Below are positions 12,393 to 21,729 of a DNA stretch of 64,000 nt, piece by piece; the stretch's first letter is position 1, and every line of letters starts with the position of its first letter. Origin of the DNA: Armatimonadota bacterium (GTDB taxonomy: Bacteria; Sysuimicrobiota; Sysuimicrobiia; Sysuimicrobiales; Humicultoraceae); assembly GCA_031459855.1 (NCBI GenBank), contig JAVKHP010000001.1, positions 1,036,059 through 1,100,058 of the forward strand, written 5' to 3'. The translations under genes and the position numbers were made by a program. Below the pieces are notes generated by a model that saw only the letters and a program-made list of their open reading frames with translations, was not told where the DNA came from and ran no database searches.

Positions 12393-13136
12393 GTGGTGCG
12401 GACGTGGGCGCGGCGGCAGGACGGCTGGCCGGCGGTAGCACGGCACCTGGCGGCGCGCGCGCCACACGAGCCGGTGGTGGACGTCGTGCACGCGACCCGT
12501 ACCTACGCGGTGGACGGCGCCACGGTGACGGCTGTGCGCGACGTGTCGCTGCAGGTGCACCCCGGGGAGTTCGTGGCGATCGTAGGGCCCTCAGGCAGTG
12601 GCAAGTCGACGCTGCTGCACCTGATGGGCGGTGTCGACCTGCCCAGCGCCGGCGAGGTGCGGCTCTTCGGGCTGTCCACCCACCGGCTGTCCGACGCCGC
12701 TCTCTCGGCGCTGCGTCTGCACCGGATCGGCTTTGTCTTCCAGCGCTTCTTCCTGCTCCCGATGCTGAACGTGGAGGAGAACGTCTCCCTGCCGTTGCTG
12801 GAGGCGGGTGTACCGGCACGGGAACGGCGGACGCGAGTGGACGAGGTGCTGGCCTACGTTGACCTGCGCCACCGCCGCACGCACCGGCCGGGGCAGCTCA
12901 GCGGCGGCGAGCTGCAGCGCGCGGCCATCGCCCGGGCACTGGTCAACCGGCCGGCGCTAGTGCTGGCGGACGAGCCCACCGGTGAGCTCGACCAGCGCAG
13001 CGGGCAGGAGATCGGGCTCCTGCTGCGCCGGCTCCACGAAGACGGCACCGCGGTGGTCGTGGTGACCCACAACATGGAGATCGCCGCGCTCGCGGGACGA
13101 GTGCTGCGCATGCGCGACGGTCGGGTGGGCGCATGA
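12393..13136 (+). CDS. ABC transporter ATP-binding protein, LolD/MacB type (AttE-like)
   Basis: ATPase partner of the two FtsX-type permeases, 247 residues. It has Walker A GPSGSGKST (about 65-73), a Q-loop FQRFFLLP, signature LSGGELQRAAIA (about 169-180), Walker B VLADEPTGELD and the H-loop VTHN. The GEL-Q-R signature and P-T-G-(E/N)-LD are typical of the LolD/MacB/FtsE clade. The first 30 residues before the ATPase core are basic and not conserved, so translation could start later. Its last four bases overlap the next gene (ATGA), indicating coupled expression. Confidence 0.93.
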   Translation: MVRTWARRQDGWPAVARHLAARAPHEPVVDVVHATRTYAVDGATVTAVRDVSLQVHPGEFVAIVGPSGSGKSTLLHLMGGVDLPSAGEVRLFGLSTHRLSDAALSALRLHRIGFVFQRFFLLPMLNVEENVSLPLLEAGVPARERRTRVDEVLAYVDLRHRRTHRPGQLSGGELQRAAIARALVNRPALVLADEPTGELDQRSGQEIGLLLRRLHEDGTAVVVVTHNMEIAALAGRVLRMRDGRVGA

Positions 13137-14587
13137 AGGGCGCTGCGCTGTTGATCGCGCGCACGCTGCTGTACCGGCCCTGGCGCACGGTGGTGTTGCT
13201 CGGCGGCGTGGGGCTGGGGGTGGCCGTGATGGTGGCGTTGCTGGCGGTGGGCGACGCGCTCCTCGCGCAGGCCCGCGACCGCGACGTGGTGGCTGGCGGG
13301 GACGTGGTCCTCCTGCCCGCGGGGCTGGATCCCGAGGTGCTCAAGGTGGGGGCCGTGACCGCCATGTACCTGGCGATCCCCCACGCACGCTTCCTGACCC
13401 GCCAGGTCCTGCTGGGGCCGCGCTATGTGCGGACCGTCGCGGGGGCGTCGCCCGAGATCGTGGACAAGCTGGTGTACGTGCGCACCCCCGATGGTCGCGT
13501 GCACACCGCCCGGGCCGGCGGCTTGGTGTCGGAGGCGGCCCGCCGCGCGGGCAGCGCGCTGGCCGTGGACCTGCCGGCGGCCGCTGACGACGTCGACCCG
13601 CCGTGGCCGGTCCTCCTGGAACGGCTGGACCGGTTCCACGAACCGCCTGTGGGTGCAGCGGGGCGCACGTGGGCCGAGTGGTGGTACTTCAACCTGGCAA
13701 CTGCCGATGGGTCCTACGGGTACGTCAGCATGATCGCTGACCGGCACCGCCGCGTGACGGTCGCAGTCGAGTGGCGGCGGGCGGGCCGGCCGCCGGTGCG
13801 GTGGGCCGAGCGACACGACCAGACCGTGCTGCCCATCACCGGGGCCGCGCTCGTCGCCGGGCCGCACCGGGTCGACCTGCGCCACGGCGCCTACGTTGTG
13901 CGCCTGCGGCGTCGGGGGTTCGTGGCGGACCTGGTGTGGCGGCCGGTCCCGCACGCCTACCTCCCGCCGCTGGAGCTGGACACCGGGGTGGTGCGGTCGG
14001 GCTACGTCGTGCCCGCACTGCGGGCGGCGGTGACGGGGACGGTGCAGGGGGGCGGCGAGACGGTGGCGGTGGACGCCGTGGGCTACCACGACCACAACTG
14101 GGGTGCCTGGTCCGGGATCACGTGGGAGTGGGGCGCAGTGAGCACACCGGAGGTGGCGCTGCTGGCCGGGAGCATCCGGCACGCGTCCCGGCCTTTGCGT
14201 GAGATGGTGGTGTCGGTGTATGCGGTGGGTGCACCGCGTCCGGGTGTCCTGGGGGTGTTACGCGCACCCGAGCCGGAACGTGAGGGGTGGTTCGCCGGCC
14301 CGCGGATCGGCGACCGAGCGGTACGGGTGCCCCGGCGGTTGACCTACCGAGCCACGAGCGATGCCGGCGACTGGCTCGACGTGCAGTTTGCGGTCTTGGC
14401 GGTCACCGCGACGCCGCTGCGGCCAGCGGAAGGGGTGGGTACCGACGCTCTGGAGCGGGCGCCGCCGGGCCGCGAGGTGTTCCTGCAACTGCGAGGGCGG
14501 TACACGGTCCGGGGCGTCGTGGGCGGGCGGACGGTGGCGTTCGTGGCACCGGGGTTTGCGGAGACGTTCGTGGGGATGCCGCGGTGA
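13133..14587 (+). CDS. Membrane-anchored CrtC/AttH lipocalin-like protein with permease-like N-terminus
   Basis: The 484-residue protein begins like an FtsX permease (ALLIARTLLYRPWRTVVLL, then one helix to about residue 45), but no further membrane helices follow. From about residue 180 it matches the CrtC/AttH beta-barrel family: EWWYFN at 182-187, the family's start motif, and YHDHNWG at 318-324, the paired motif also found in carotenoid 1,2-hydratase. AttH-type members in attEFGH-like operons are exported and thought to bind a lipid-like ligand. Neighbouring genes give two permeases plus an ATPase, so the block looks like AttEFGH. No carotenoid genes are present. The function of the first 180 residues is unknown; they may be an extracytoplasmic permease domain left from a fusion. 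Confidence 0.78.
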   Translation: MKGAALLIARTLLYRPWRTVVLLGGVGLGVAVMVALLAVGDALLAQARDRDVVAGGDVVLLPAGLDPEVLKVGAVTAMYLAIPHARFLTRQVLLGPRYVRTVAGASPEIVDKLVYVRTPDGRVHTARAGGLVSEAARRAGSALAVDLPAAADDVDPPWPVLLERLDRFHEPPVGAAGRTWAEWWYFNLATADGSYGYVSMIADRHRRVTVAVEWRRAGRPPVRWAERHDQTVLPITGAALVAGPHRVDLRHGAYVVRLRRRGFVADLVWRPVPHAYLPPLELDTGVVRSGYVVPALRAAVTGTVQGGGETVAVDAVGYHDHNWGAWSGITWEWGAVSTPEVALLAGSIRHASRPLREMVVSVYAVGAPRPGVLGVLRAPEPEREGWFAGPRIGDRAVRVPRRLTYRATSDAGDWLDVQFAVLAVTATPLRPAEGVGTDALERAPPGREVFLQLRGRYTVRGVVGGRTVAFVAPGFAETFVGMPR

Positions 14588-14613
14588 GAGGCGGCGAGGG
14601 TGGACCGGGTTCC

Positions 14614-14645
14614 GGGGCGACGCGCATGGTTGTGCGCGCCGCCCC
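14614..14645 (+). terminator. Strong GC hairpin after the AttEFGH-like block
   Basis: A 13-bp stem (GGGGCGACGCGCA with TGCGCGCCGCCCC, one mismatch) encloses a TGGTTG loop, 27 bases after the last stop. There is no U-run, so it could be a Rho-assisted or structure-only end. It lies between convergent genes and may serve both strands. Confidence 0.5.
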
Positions 14646-14673
14646 GTTGCCACGCCCCGTCTGCCCACCAGCA

Positions 14674-14694
14674 CGCGCGCCTGAAGGGCGCGCG
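14674..14694. terminator. Second GC hairpin in the convergent gap
   Basis: A perfect 8-bp stem CGCGCGCC / GGCGCGCG with loop TGAAG. A 12-base perfect palindrome, CCCCTGCAGGGG, follows at 14751-14762. Both lie between the converging lipocalin gene (+) and the binding-protein gene (-). A role as bidirectional terminators is inferred from position. Confidence 0.4.
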
Positions 14695-14814
14695 GCGTAT
14701 CCGGGCGCGACCTCGCCAGAGGTTACGTCACGCCCCGTCCGCGTACGGTACCCCTGCAGGGGCAAGCCCCACGGCGTGCGACGACTCCACGGGTATCCCG
14801 CATCGGCGGCGGTC

Positions 14815-16362
14815 CTACCGTGTCAGATACGTACGCCGTAGCCCAAGATACGAGGTGTTGGGCCAGTGCTCGAACCCCTGCACGTGGCGGCGTACGGCTT
14901 CGTACTGGGTCGAGTGGAACAGGAAGACCATGGGTGATGTCTCCAGGATCCGCAGCTGGAGCTGGTCGTAGATGCGCTTGCGCTGGGCCTCAGTGCTGGC
15001 CGCGCGGCCCTCGTCGAGCAGCCGGTCGACCTGCGGGTCGGAGTAGTTCACCAGGTTGAGACCGGCCCCGGTGCGGAACGACGGGTACAGGAAGTCGTCG
15101 GGGTCGACCTGCCCCGAGGTGCCCAGGATCGACAGCGTGTACCGCTTCTGGAACATCGTGGGCAGGTAGACGCTCCAGTCGGCGGCCTGGATGCGCAGCC
15201 GGATGCCGATACGGCCCAGTTGCGCCTGGAGGACCTCGGCGGGCGTCCGCAGGAAGTCGTAGGTGCTGGTGACGTAGAGGTCGGCCTCGAAGCCGTTGGG
15301 GTGACCGGCTTCGGCCAACAGCCGTTTCGCACGCTCCAGGTCCACCCGGTCGTACACGCGTCGGCGCAGCGCGTAGAAGTTGCCCGGAGGGATGGTCGTG
15401 GCGGTGGCCTCGATGCCGCCGACGCCGAACAACGCCGTGTCGACGATCTCCTTCCGGTTGACCGCCCACGCCATGGCCTGCCGGACCTTGACGTTGGTGA
15501 AAGGCGCCACGGCGTTGTTGATGTAGATGGCGCGGAAGTTGGCCGACAGCCCGCCCACGACCTCGATGTTGGGATCGGCGCGCAGGCTGCGGACCTCCGA
15601 GGCGGGGACGTACTCGATCCAGTCGACGGCTCCGGCGCGCAGCGCGGTGGCGCGGGCGACCGCATCGGGCAGGAAGACGAACTCGATGCGGTCCACGTAG
15701 GGCAGCCGGCGCCCCGTCTCGTCGCGTTCCCAGTAGTCGCCGTTGCGCACCAGGACCAGGCGCTGCTGGGGGGTGTAGCCCACGAAGCGGAACGGGCCGG
15801 TACCGGTCGGGGCGGTGTTGAGGTCGCCGTCGCGCTCGACGACTTCCCGCGGCACGATCACGTTGGTCGAGAACGCCAGCTTGGCCAGCAGCGGGCTGAA
15901 CGGACGCTTGAGCCTGATCACCACGGTGTGGGGATCGGGGGTGGCGATGGTGTCGACTTCCGCGAAGTCGCCGGCGCGCGGCGACCGGGTGCGCGGGTCG
16001 CGGATCCGGTTGATGGAGTAGGCGACGTCCTCGGCGGTCATGACGCGGCCGTTGTGGAACTTCACCCCACGGCGCAGCGTGAACGTCCAGGTCAGGCCGT
16101 CCGGAGACACCTGCCACGCCTCGGCCAGGCCAGGGGCGTAGCGGCCCTCGCTGGTGACGAACACCAGCGTGTCGTAGACGTTCTCCATCATGTTGCGGGT
16201 GGCCGTGGCGGTGGTGAGGTGCGGATCCAAGCCCACGGGGTCGGTCTGCATGCCCGCGCGCAGGGTCCCGCCGTAGCGCGGGCCCGTTGGCTGCGCGGGT
16301 GCGGAGAGCGGCACCAGGCCGGCGAGCAGTCCGGCGATCAGGACCAGCGTGAGCAGATACAT
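14815..16362 (-). CDS. Peptide/nickel-type ABC transporter substrate-binding protein (SBP family 5)
   Basis: A 515-residue extracytoplasmic receptor of the DppA/OppA family. The signal peptide is MYLLTLVLIAGLLAGLVPLS with cleavage near APA. The mature start YGGTLRAGMQTDPVGLDPH and the W-x-FTLR-x-GVKFHNG signature (about 85-100) are diagnostic, as are TAEDVAYS and the later AMAWAVNRKEIVDTAL. ATG 16362 was chosen over the ATG two codons upstream because the GGGGGG SD then has about 8 bases of spacing. The two permeases follow upstream on the same strand in the order DppB-DppC-SBP. No ATPase genes are adjacent, so the importer must borrow ATPases encoded elsewhere. The ligand is unknown. Confidence 0.93.
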   Translation of the reverse strand: MYLLTLVLIAGLLAGLVPLSAPAQPTGPRYGGTLRAGMQTDPVGLDPHLTTATATRNMMENVYDTLVFVTSEGRYAPGLAEAWQVSPDGLTWTFTLRRGVKFHNGRVMTAEDVAYSINRIRDPRTRSPRAGDFAEVDTIATPDPHTVVIRLKRPFSPLLAKLAFSTNVIVPREVVERDGDLNTAPTGTGPFRFVGYTPQQRLVLVRNGDYWERDETGRRLPYVDRIEFVFLPDAVARATALRAGAVDWIEYVPASEVRSLRADPNIEVVGGLSANFRAIYINNAVAPFTNVKVRQAMAWAVNRKEIVDTALFGVGGIEATATTIPPGNFYALRRRVYDRVDLERAKRLLAEAGHPNGFEADLYVTSTYDFLRTPAEVLQAQLGRIGIRLRIQAADWSVYLPTMFQKRYTLSILGTSGQVDPDDFLYPSFRTGAGLNLVNYSDPQVDRLLDEGRAASTEAQRKRIYDQLQLRILETSPMVFLFHSTQYEAVRRHVQGFEHWPNTSYLGLRRTYLTR

Positions 16363-16385
16363 CGGCATCCCCCCTGCACGTGGAG

Positions 16386-17273
16386 TCACGGTACAGCCGT
16401 GTGTGGATCGAGGGCGTCCCGAAGACCGTCGCCGAGCAGGTTGAAGCCCAGCACGGTCACGGTGATGGCCAGTCCGGGGCCCACAGCCGGCCACGAGGTG
16501 AACGTCATCACGGCGCGGCCCTCCGCGATCATCTGCCCCCAGCTGGGCGCCGGTGGCTGTGTGCCCAATCCCAGGAAGGAGAGCGCCGCCTCGGCCAGGA
16601 CGGCCAGGGCGAGGCGGAGGCTGCTCTCCACGATGAGCGGCGCTGCCGCGTTGGGTAGAATGTGGCGGCGGAGGATCCGGGAGGCGCTGCCGCCGATCGC
16701 TGCGGCGGCCGTGACGAACTCTTCGTGGCGGACGGCGAGGACGGCAGCCCGGGCCACGCGTGCCATGGGGGCAGTATAGACCAGGGCGATGGCCAGGACA
16801 ACGTTCCAGAAGCCACCGCCCAGGAAGGCCAGCAGCCCGATGGCGAGCAGGATGGCGGGAAACGCCAGGAGCACGTCGGCCAGGCGCATGACGGCACTGT
16901 CCAGCCAGCCGCCCCAGTAGCCCGCGGCCGCCCCCAACGCGCCACCCGCCACAAGCGCCAGGCCGACGGACAGAGCCCCGACTGCCAGCGAGATGCGACC
17001 GCCGTACAGCACCCGGCTCAACGTGTCCCGGCCGTAGAGGTCGGTACCCAGGGGATGCGACAGGCTCGGGGGGGCCAGCCGCTGTTCGGGTGCGATGCGG
17101 AGCGGGTCGGCCGGGGCTAGGTACGGGGCGCCCAGGGTGCCGCCCACGACCACCAGCAGCAGCGCGGTCCCCAGCCGCGCGCTGGGGTGGCGCGCCAGTC
17201 GCCCGACGACGCCGGGCCGACGCCAGACCGGGGACCGGTGTCGCGGGGCGGACAGGGAGGCCGCAGTGCTCAT
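16386..17273 (-). CDS. Peptide/nickel-type ABC transporter permease, DppC-like
   Basis: A 295-residue inner-membrane permease with five to six helices. It has the DppC N-terminal cytoplasmic stretch, the HPLGTDLYGRDTLSRVLYGG motif (about 88-107) and the ATPase-contact loop with AAAAIGGSASRILRRHILPN (about 195-214). The C-terminal GFNLLGDGLRDALDP is standard for the family. The ATG start (17273) overlaps the stop of the DppB gene, and the binding-protein gene follows 23 bases downstream. Confidence 0.93.
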   Translation of the reverse strand: MSTAASLSAPRHRSPVWRRPGVVGRLARHPSARLGTALLLVVVGGTLGAPYLAPADPLRIAPEQRLAPPSLSHPLGTDLYGRDTLSRVLYGGRISLAVGALSVGLALVAGGALGAAAGYWGGWLDSAVMRLADVLLAFPAILLAIGLLAFLGGGFWNVVLAIALVYTAPMARVARAAVLAVRHEEFVTAAAAIGGSASRILRRHILPNAAAPLIVESSLRLALAVLAEAALSFLGLGTQPPAPSWGQMIAEGRAVMTFTSWPAVGPGLAITVTVLGFNLLGDGLRDALDPHTAVP

Positions 17274-18220
17274 TGGTAGCGGATGCGCGGATCGAGGAGG
17301 CCGTAGCAGACGTCGATCGCGAGGTTGACCAGGGTGAACGCCAGCGCGATGGCGAGCACTGCCCCCTGAACGACCGGATAGTCGCGCAGGTTGATGCCCT
17401 CCAACGCGTAGCGTCCGATGCCGGGCAGGCCGAAGATCTGTTCGATGATCACCGTGCCACCGAGCAGCGTCCCGAACTGGAGCCCCAGCACGGTGACCAC
17501 CGGGATCAGGGCGTTGCGCAGTGCGTGCCGGAGAATCACCACCGGCTCGGCCAGGCCCTTGGCACGGGCCGTCCGGACGTAGTGTCGGCCGAGCACTTCC
17601 AGCAGGCTGCTGCGCACGATGCGCGTGCTGGCGGCTGCCAGGACCAGTCCGAGCGAGAGGGCCGGGAGCGCCATGTGGCAGAGGCTCGCCCACAGGTCCT
17701 CCCCCGGGGAGACGTACCCGGTCGGGGGAAGCACGCCCAGCCGGAGGGCGAACAACAGGATCAGCAGCACCGCCAGCCAGAACGACGGCACCGAGAGGCC
17801 CAGCAGGACGAAGGTCGTCGCCAGGTAGTCGGTCAGCCGGCCCCGGTGCAGGGCGGCCAGGATCCCAAGCGGCACGCCGATGCCGACGGCGACGACCATG
17901 CCCGTGACCGCCAGCTGCACCGTCACCGGAAACCGCCGCCGCAGTTCGGGCCCCACGGGCCGGCCGGTGCGGAGGGACCGGCCCAGGTCACCGCGGAGCA
18001 CGCTGCGCAGGTAGTCGCCGAACTGCACGTGCAGGGGGCGATCGACGCCGAAGAGCCGGCGGAGTTCGGCGACCCGCTGTGGCGAGATGGACGCTTCCAG
18101 TCCGATCAGCTGGGTGACGACGTCGCCGGGAACGAGGCGGATGAGGAGGAACACGGCCACCAGGACGCCCAGGACTGTCGGGACCGTCAGGACCAGCCGG
18201 CGGAGGATGTAGGCGCTCAG
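17270..18220 (-). CDS. Peptide/nickel-type ABC transporter permease, DppB-like, apparent CTG start
   Basis: Inner-membrane permease paired with the DppC gene. The family's first helix ([20 protein letters not shown]) is encoded from about 18211 down to 18152, but no ATG, GTG or TTG precedes it in frame. A CTG at 18218-18220 sits 5 bases after a perfect AGGAGG (18226-18231), so translation very likely begins there, giving 316 residues. The later GTG at 18160 would cut off the first helix. Other family marks are [11 protein letters not shown]-x-x-x-[12 protein letters not shown], the coupling loop [10 protein letters not shown] and DYPVVQG. The gene diverges from aroC, with about 160 bases between starts. 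Confidence 0.88.
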   Translation of the reverse strand: MSAYILRRLVLTVPTVLGVLVAVFLLIRLVPGDVVTQLIGLEASISPQRVAELRRLFGVDRPLHVQFGDYLRSVLRGDLGRSLRTGRPVGPELRRRFPVTVQLAVTGMVVAVGIGVPLGILAALHRGRLTDYLATTFVLLGLSVPSFWLAVLLILLFALRLGVLPPTGYVSPGEDLWASLCHMALPALSLGLVLAAASTRIVRSSLLEVLGRHYVRTARAKGLAEPVVILRHALRNALIPVVTVLGLQFGTLLGGTVIIEQIFGLPGIGRYALEGINLRDYPVVQGAVLAIALAFTLVNLAIDVCYGLLDPRIRYQ

Positions 18221-18381
18221 CGTGCCCTCCTTGTTCTGGCGAAGGGCTTGTCGGTATGCTGAACGATACGGCGCGTACGACGTGCCGTCCTACCGTCGGT
18301 CGTCGCGCAGCCGCGCTGCGGGAGGCGGTGGGGGTGCGGGGTCACGGCGCGGACACCAGGTACGGAGGCGGAGGGTACTGC

Positions 18382-19506
18382 ATGTTGCGGTTTCTCACGG
18401 CGGGCGAGTCGCACGGGCGTGCGCTGGTGGCCACGCTGGAAGGCCTCCCGGCGGGCGTCCCCGTCGACGCCGACGAGATCAATGCCCAGCTGGCGCGCCG
18501 GCAGCGCGGCTATGGCCGGGGCGGCCGCATGCAGATCGAGCAGGACCGCGTGGAGATCATCGCCGGGGTGATCCGTGGCGAGACCATTGGCGCGCCGGTG
18601 GCCCTCTGGATCGAGAACCGGGACTGGCGACCGGACGAACCCGACATCACGCGGCCGCGGCCGGGGCACACCGACTTGGTGGGAGCCCTGAAGTACGGGT
18701 TCGACGACGTGCGCCGGGTGCTGGAGCGCTCCAGCGCCCGCGAGACCGCGGCGCGGGTGGCGGTCGGCGCCGTCTGCAGGCGCTTTCTCGCCGCGTTCGG
18801 AGTGCAGATCCTCAGCCACGTCACGGAGATCGGGGGCGAGGTGGTCCGCGCACGGCCGGCGCGGTGGGAGGAGATCGCCGAACGCGCGGAAGCCTCTCCG
18901 GTGCGCTGCGTGGACCCGGAGGCCGAGCGCCGCATGATGGCGGCCATCGACGCCGCCGGGGAGCGTGGGGACACGTTGGGGGGCGTGTTCGAGGTGGTGG
19001 CGCTGGGACTGCCCCCGGGGCTGGGCAGCTACGTGCACTGGGACCGCAGGCTGGACGCCCGCCTGGCCGCGGCGCTGATGTCGATCAACGCCATCAAGGG
19101 CGTGGAGATCGGCCTGGGGTTCGAGGCCGCCCGGACGCCCGGCAGCCGGGCCCACGACGAGATCTTCTACGACCCGGCCCGCGGGTTCTACCGGCAGACC
19201 AACCGCTCGGGCGGACTGGAGGGGGGCGTCACCAGCGGCGACCCGCTGGTCGTGCGAGGGGCGATGAAGCCCCTCTCGACCCTGCGCACGCCGCTGCGCT
19301 CGGTGGACCTGCGCACCAAGGAACCGGTGGAGGCAGTGGTGGTGCGCAGCGACGTCTGCGCCGTTCCGGCGGCGGGCGTCATCGGCGAGGCGATGGTGGC
19401 CTACGTGCTGGCCGATGCGTTTCTCGAGAAGTTCGGGGGCGACGCCATGGGACACGTCCGGCGCGCCTACGAGGCGTACATGGCCGAGATCCGCCGGGCG
19501 CCGTGA
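18382..19506 (+). CDS. aroC: Chorismate synthase
   Basis: Makes chorismate from 5-enolpyruvylshikimate-3-phosphate using reduced FMN, the last step of the shikimate pathway. The 374 residues show the family signatures: [18 protein letters not shown] near the start, [17 protein letters not shown] (about 44-60), an [15 protein letters not shown] stretch and the late [16 protein letters not shown] 18382 is supported by GGAGGCGGAGGG immediately upstream; the longer open frame has no SD. It opens an operon that runs to aroA at 23885. Confidence 0.97.
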   Translation: MLRFLTAGESHGRALVATLEGLPAGVPVDADEINAQLARRQRGYGRGGRMQIEQDRVEIIAGVIRGETIGAPVALWIENRDWRPDEPDITRPRPGHTDLVGALKYGFDDVRRVLERSSARETAARVAVGAVCRRFLAAFGVQILSHVTEIGGEVVRARPARWEEIAERAEASPVRCVDPEAERRMMAAIDAAGERGDTLGGVFEVVALGLPPGLGSYVHWDRRLDARLAAALMSINAIKGVEIGLGFEAARTPGSRAHDEIFYDPARGFYRQTNRSGGLEGGVTSGDPLVVRGAMKPLSTLRTPLRSVDLRTKEPVEAVVVRSDVCAVPAAGVIGEAMVAYVLADAFLEKFGGDAMGHVRRAYEAYMAEIRRAP

Positions 19507-19576
19507 GGGGTGCCGGGGCTTGGTGCGCGTGCGGGGACCGCGCTATTCGCCGCCGCGTTCGTCGTGGTGAGCTCCG

Positions 19577-20143
19577 GTGCTGACCATCGTGGGACGCAAG
19601 GTGCACCTGCGTGAGTTCCAGCCGGGCGACGCGCGGTGGCTCGTGCAGGCCATGGCGCGCGGGTCGTGGTGGCGGTGGGACGCCCCCTGGGAAGGACGGC
19701 CGCAACCGGACGAGCTGCGGCGCATTCCCGCCCGGGTAGCGTTCCTGGTCCGCGAGCAGGCGTCGCCGCCCCGACGGATGGTGATCGAGACGCGGTCCGC
19801 GCGGCCGATCGGGACCGTGTCGCGGTACTGGGTGGACGAGCGCACACAGTGGCTCGAGGTGGGGATCGCCATCTACTCGGCGCGGGACTGGGGGCACGGC
19901 TACGGGTTCGAGGCGCTGGGCCTGTGGGTAGAGCACCTGCTGACCGAGATGCCCCTGCGCCGTATCGGGTTGCGCACGTGGTCGGGGAACACGCGTATGG
20001 TACGGTTGGCGCGCCGGCTGGGGTTTCGCCTCGAGGCCAGGTTCCGGGAGGCCTACGTGGCCGCCGACGGCGTCTACGACCGGCTGGCGTTCGGCCTGCT
20101 GCGGCGGGAATGGCGCCGCGTGCGACAGACGTGGTGGCGGTAA
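19577..20143 (+). CDS. GNAT acetyltransferase, RimJ/RimL type, inside the aro operon
   Basis: A 188-residue single GNAT domain of the RimJ/RimL type. Visible marks are the first strand VGRKVHLREFQPGDARWL, the central GTVSRYWVDERTQWLEVGIAIY strand pair, the acyl-CoA loop (WGHGYGFEAL) and the R-x-R-x-x-T-W-x-x-N-x-x-M-x-x-LA helix toward the end. GTG 19577 is 70 bases after aroC. Its TAA overlaps the ATG of aroKB (TAATG), so the gene is embedded in the shikimate operon. No shikimate-pathway role is known for this family; it may acetylate a protein N-terminus or a small molecule. Confidence 0.82.
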   Translation: MLTIVGRKVHLREFQPGDARWLVQAMARGSWWRWDAPWEGRPQPDELRRIPARVAFLVREQASPPRRMVIETRSARPIGTVSRYWVDERTQWLEVGIAIYSARDWGHGYGFEALGLWVEHLLTEMPLRRIGLRTWSGNTRMVRLARRLGFRLEARFREAYVAADGVYDRLAFGLLRREWRRVRQTWWR

Positions 20144-21729
20144 TGCGCGCCGTCACGCTGGTGGGTCCCATGGGCGCGGGGAAGAGCGCGGTCGGTGCCG
20201 CGCTGGCCCGGCGGCTGGGCTGGACGTTCGTGGACACCGATGCGGTGATCACCGCCCGCGAAGGGCGCAGCATCGCCGAGCTGTTTCGGGACCGCGGAGA
20301 GGCGTACTTCCGCCGCGTGGAACAGGCCGTGGTGCGGGAGGTCGCCCGGCGATCGCGGGTCGTGATCGCCACGGGCGGCGGGGCCATCGTCGCGGCGGCC
20401 AGCCGGCGGCTGCTGCACGCTGCGGGGCCGGTGGTGTACCTGCGCGCGCCGCTGGACGTGCTTGTCGCCCGCGTGGGGGGTGACCCGGCGCGTCCGCTGC
20501 TGGGGGACGACCCGCGCGCGGCGCTGGCCCGGCTGCTGGCCGAGCGCGAGCGCTTCTACACAGCCGGCACGATCACGGTGGACGCCAGCGCGCCGCCGGA
20601 AGCGGTCGCAGACGCCGTGGTGGCCGCTCTGGACGAACGGCGGCGGACGGTGCGGGTCCGGGCAGGGGGCGTGGTCTACGATGTCAAGGTCGGTGCTGGC
20701 GCGCTGGCACTGCTGGGCGAGGACCTGCGGCGCCTCGGGGTGCGCGGGGCGGCTGCGATCGTCACCCACGGGGCGCTCGCCCGGCGTTTCGGCCCGATGG
20801 TGACGGCAGCCGTGGAGGCTGCCGGCCTCCGGCCCGTCGTGCTCACCGTGCCAGTGGGGGAGCGAGCGAAACACCTGTCGCAGGCGGCGCGCGTCATCGA
20901 CCGCATGGCCGCCGTGGGGCTGGAGCGGGACACGACGGTGCTGGCGCTGGGCGGGGGCGTCGTGGGCGACCTGGCGGGGTTCGTGGCCGGCGTCTACATG
21001 CGGGGGGTGCGCCTGGTCCAGCTGCCGACGACACTGCTGGCGCAGGTCGACAGCAGCGTCGGTGGCAAGACCGCCGTCAATCACCGGCGGGCCAAGAACC
21101 TGATCGGCGTCTACCACCAGCCGGCCCTGGTCGTGGCCGACGTGGCCACGCTCCGCAGTCTGCCGCTGCGCGAGTGGAGGGCAGGGCTGGCCGAGGTGGT
21201 GAAGTACGCCATGGTGCTGGATGCGAATTTGCTGGGTCTGCTGGAGCAGCACGCCGCGACCGGGGACCGCTGGACCCCCGCGGTGCTCGAAGAGGTCGTG
21301 GCGCGCTGCGTCGCGTTGAAGGCCAAGGTGGTCGAAGCCGACGAACGGGAGGCCGGACCCCGCGAGGTCCTCAACTACGGGCACACGGTGGGACACGCCC
21401 TGGAAGCGGCGCTGCCGGGGCGGTTCGTCCACGGGGAGGCGGTGGCCATCGGCATGCGGGTGGAGGCCGCGCTGGCGGTGCGCCTGGGGCTGCTGACCGC
21501 AGGGGACGCGGCGCGGCAGGACGCGCTGCTGGCGCGCCTGGGGCTGCCGGTGGCGGTGCCCGCCGGGCCCGTGGAGCCCCTGGTGGACGCACTGCGCCTG
21601 GACAAGAAACGCCGCGGCGGTCGGCTGCGGTGCACGCTGCCCGAGGGCCTCGGGCGGGCGCGGGTCGGGGTCGAGGTGGACGATGCCATGATGCGGGAGG
21701 TCCTGCTGGCGTGCCAAGAGTCCTCGTGA
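20143..21729 (+). CDS. aroKB: Bifunctional shikimate kinase / 3-dehydroquinate synthase (AroK-AroB fusion)
   Basis: A 528-residue fusion of two shikimate enzymes. Residues 1 to about 165 are shikimate kinase: Walker A GPMGAGKS (8-15), DTD for shikimate/Mg2+ (about 31-33), the GGG turn of IATGGGA and the PLL lid segment. Residues from about 172 to 528 are 3-dehydroquinate synthase: the NAD loop LALGGGVVGDLAGFVAG (about 267-283), PTTLLAQVDSSVGGKT, and Zn2+ ligands in AEVVKYA, NYGHTVGHALE and FVHGEAV. The domains catalyse steps 5 and 2, so they are not consecutive, as in other known AroKB fusions. The ATG overlaps the GNAT stop and the 3' end overlaps aroQ. Confidence 0.96.
   Translation: MRAVTLVGPMGAGKSAVGAALARRLGWTFVDTDAVITAREGRSIAELFRDRGEAYFRRVEQAVVREVARRSRVVIATGGGAIVAAASRRLLHAAGPVVYLRAPLDVLVARVGGDPARPLLGDDPRAALARLLAERERFYTAGTITVDASAPPEAVADAVVAALDERRRTVRVRAGGVVYDVKVGAGALALLGEDLRRLGVRGAAAIVTHGALARRFGPMVTAAVEAAGLRPVVLTVPVGERAKHLSQAARVIDRMAAVGLERDTTVLALGGGVVGDLAGFVAGVYMRGVRLVQLPTTLLAQVDSSVGGKTAVNHRRAKNLIGVYHQPALVVADVATLRSLPLREWRAGLAEVVKYAMVLDANLLGLLEQHAATGDRWTPAVLEEVVARCVALKAKVVEADEREAGPREVLNYGHTVGHALEAALPGRFVHGEAVAIGMRVEAALAVRLGLLTAGDAARQDALLARLGLPVAVPAGPVEPLVDALRLDKKRRGGRLRCTLPEGLGRARVGVEVDDAMMREVLLACQESS

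Noticed and set aside
13133-14587. Carotenoid 1,2-hydratase
   Set aside because: EWWYFN and YHDHNWG are shared by the wider AttH/CrtC family; the context is an ABC exporter and no carotenoid genes are present.
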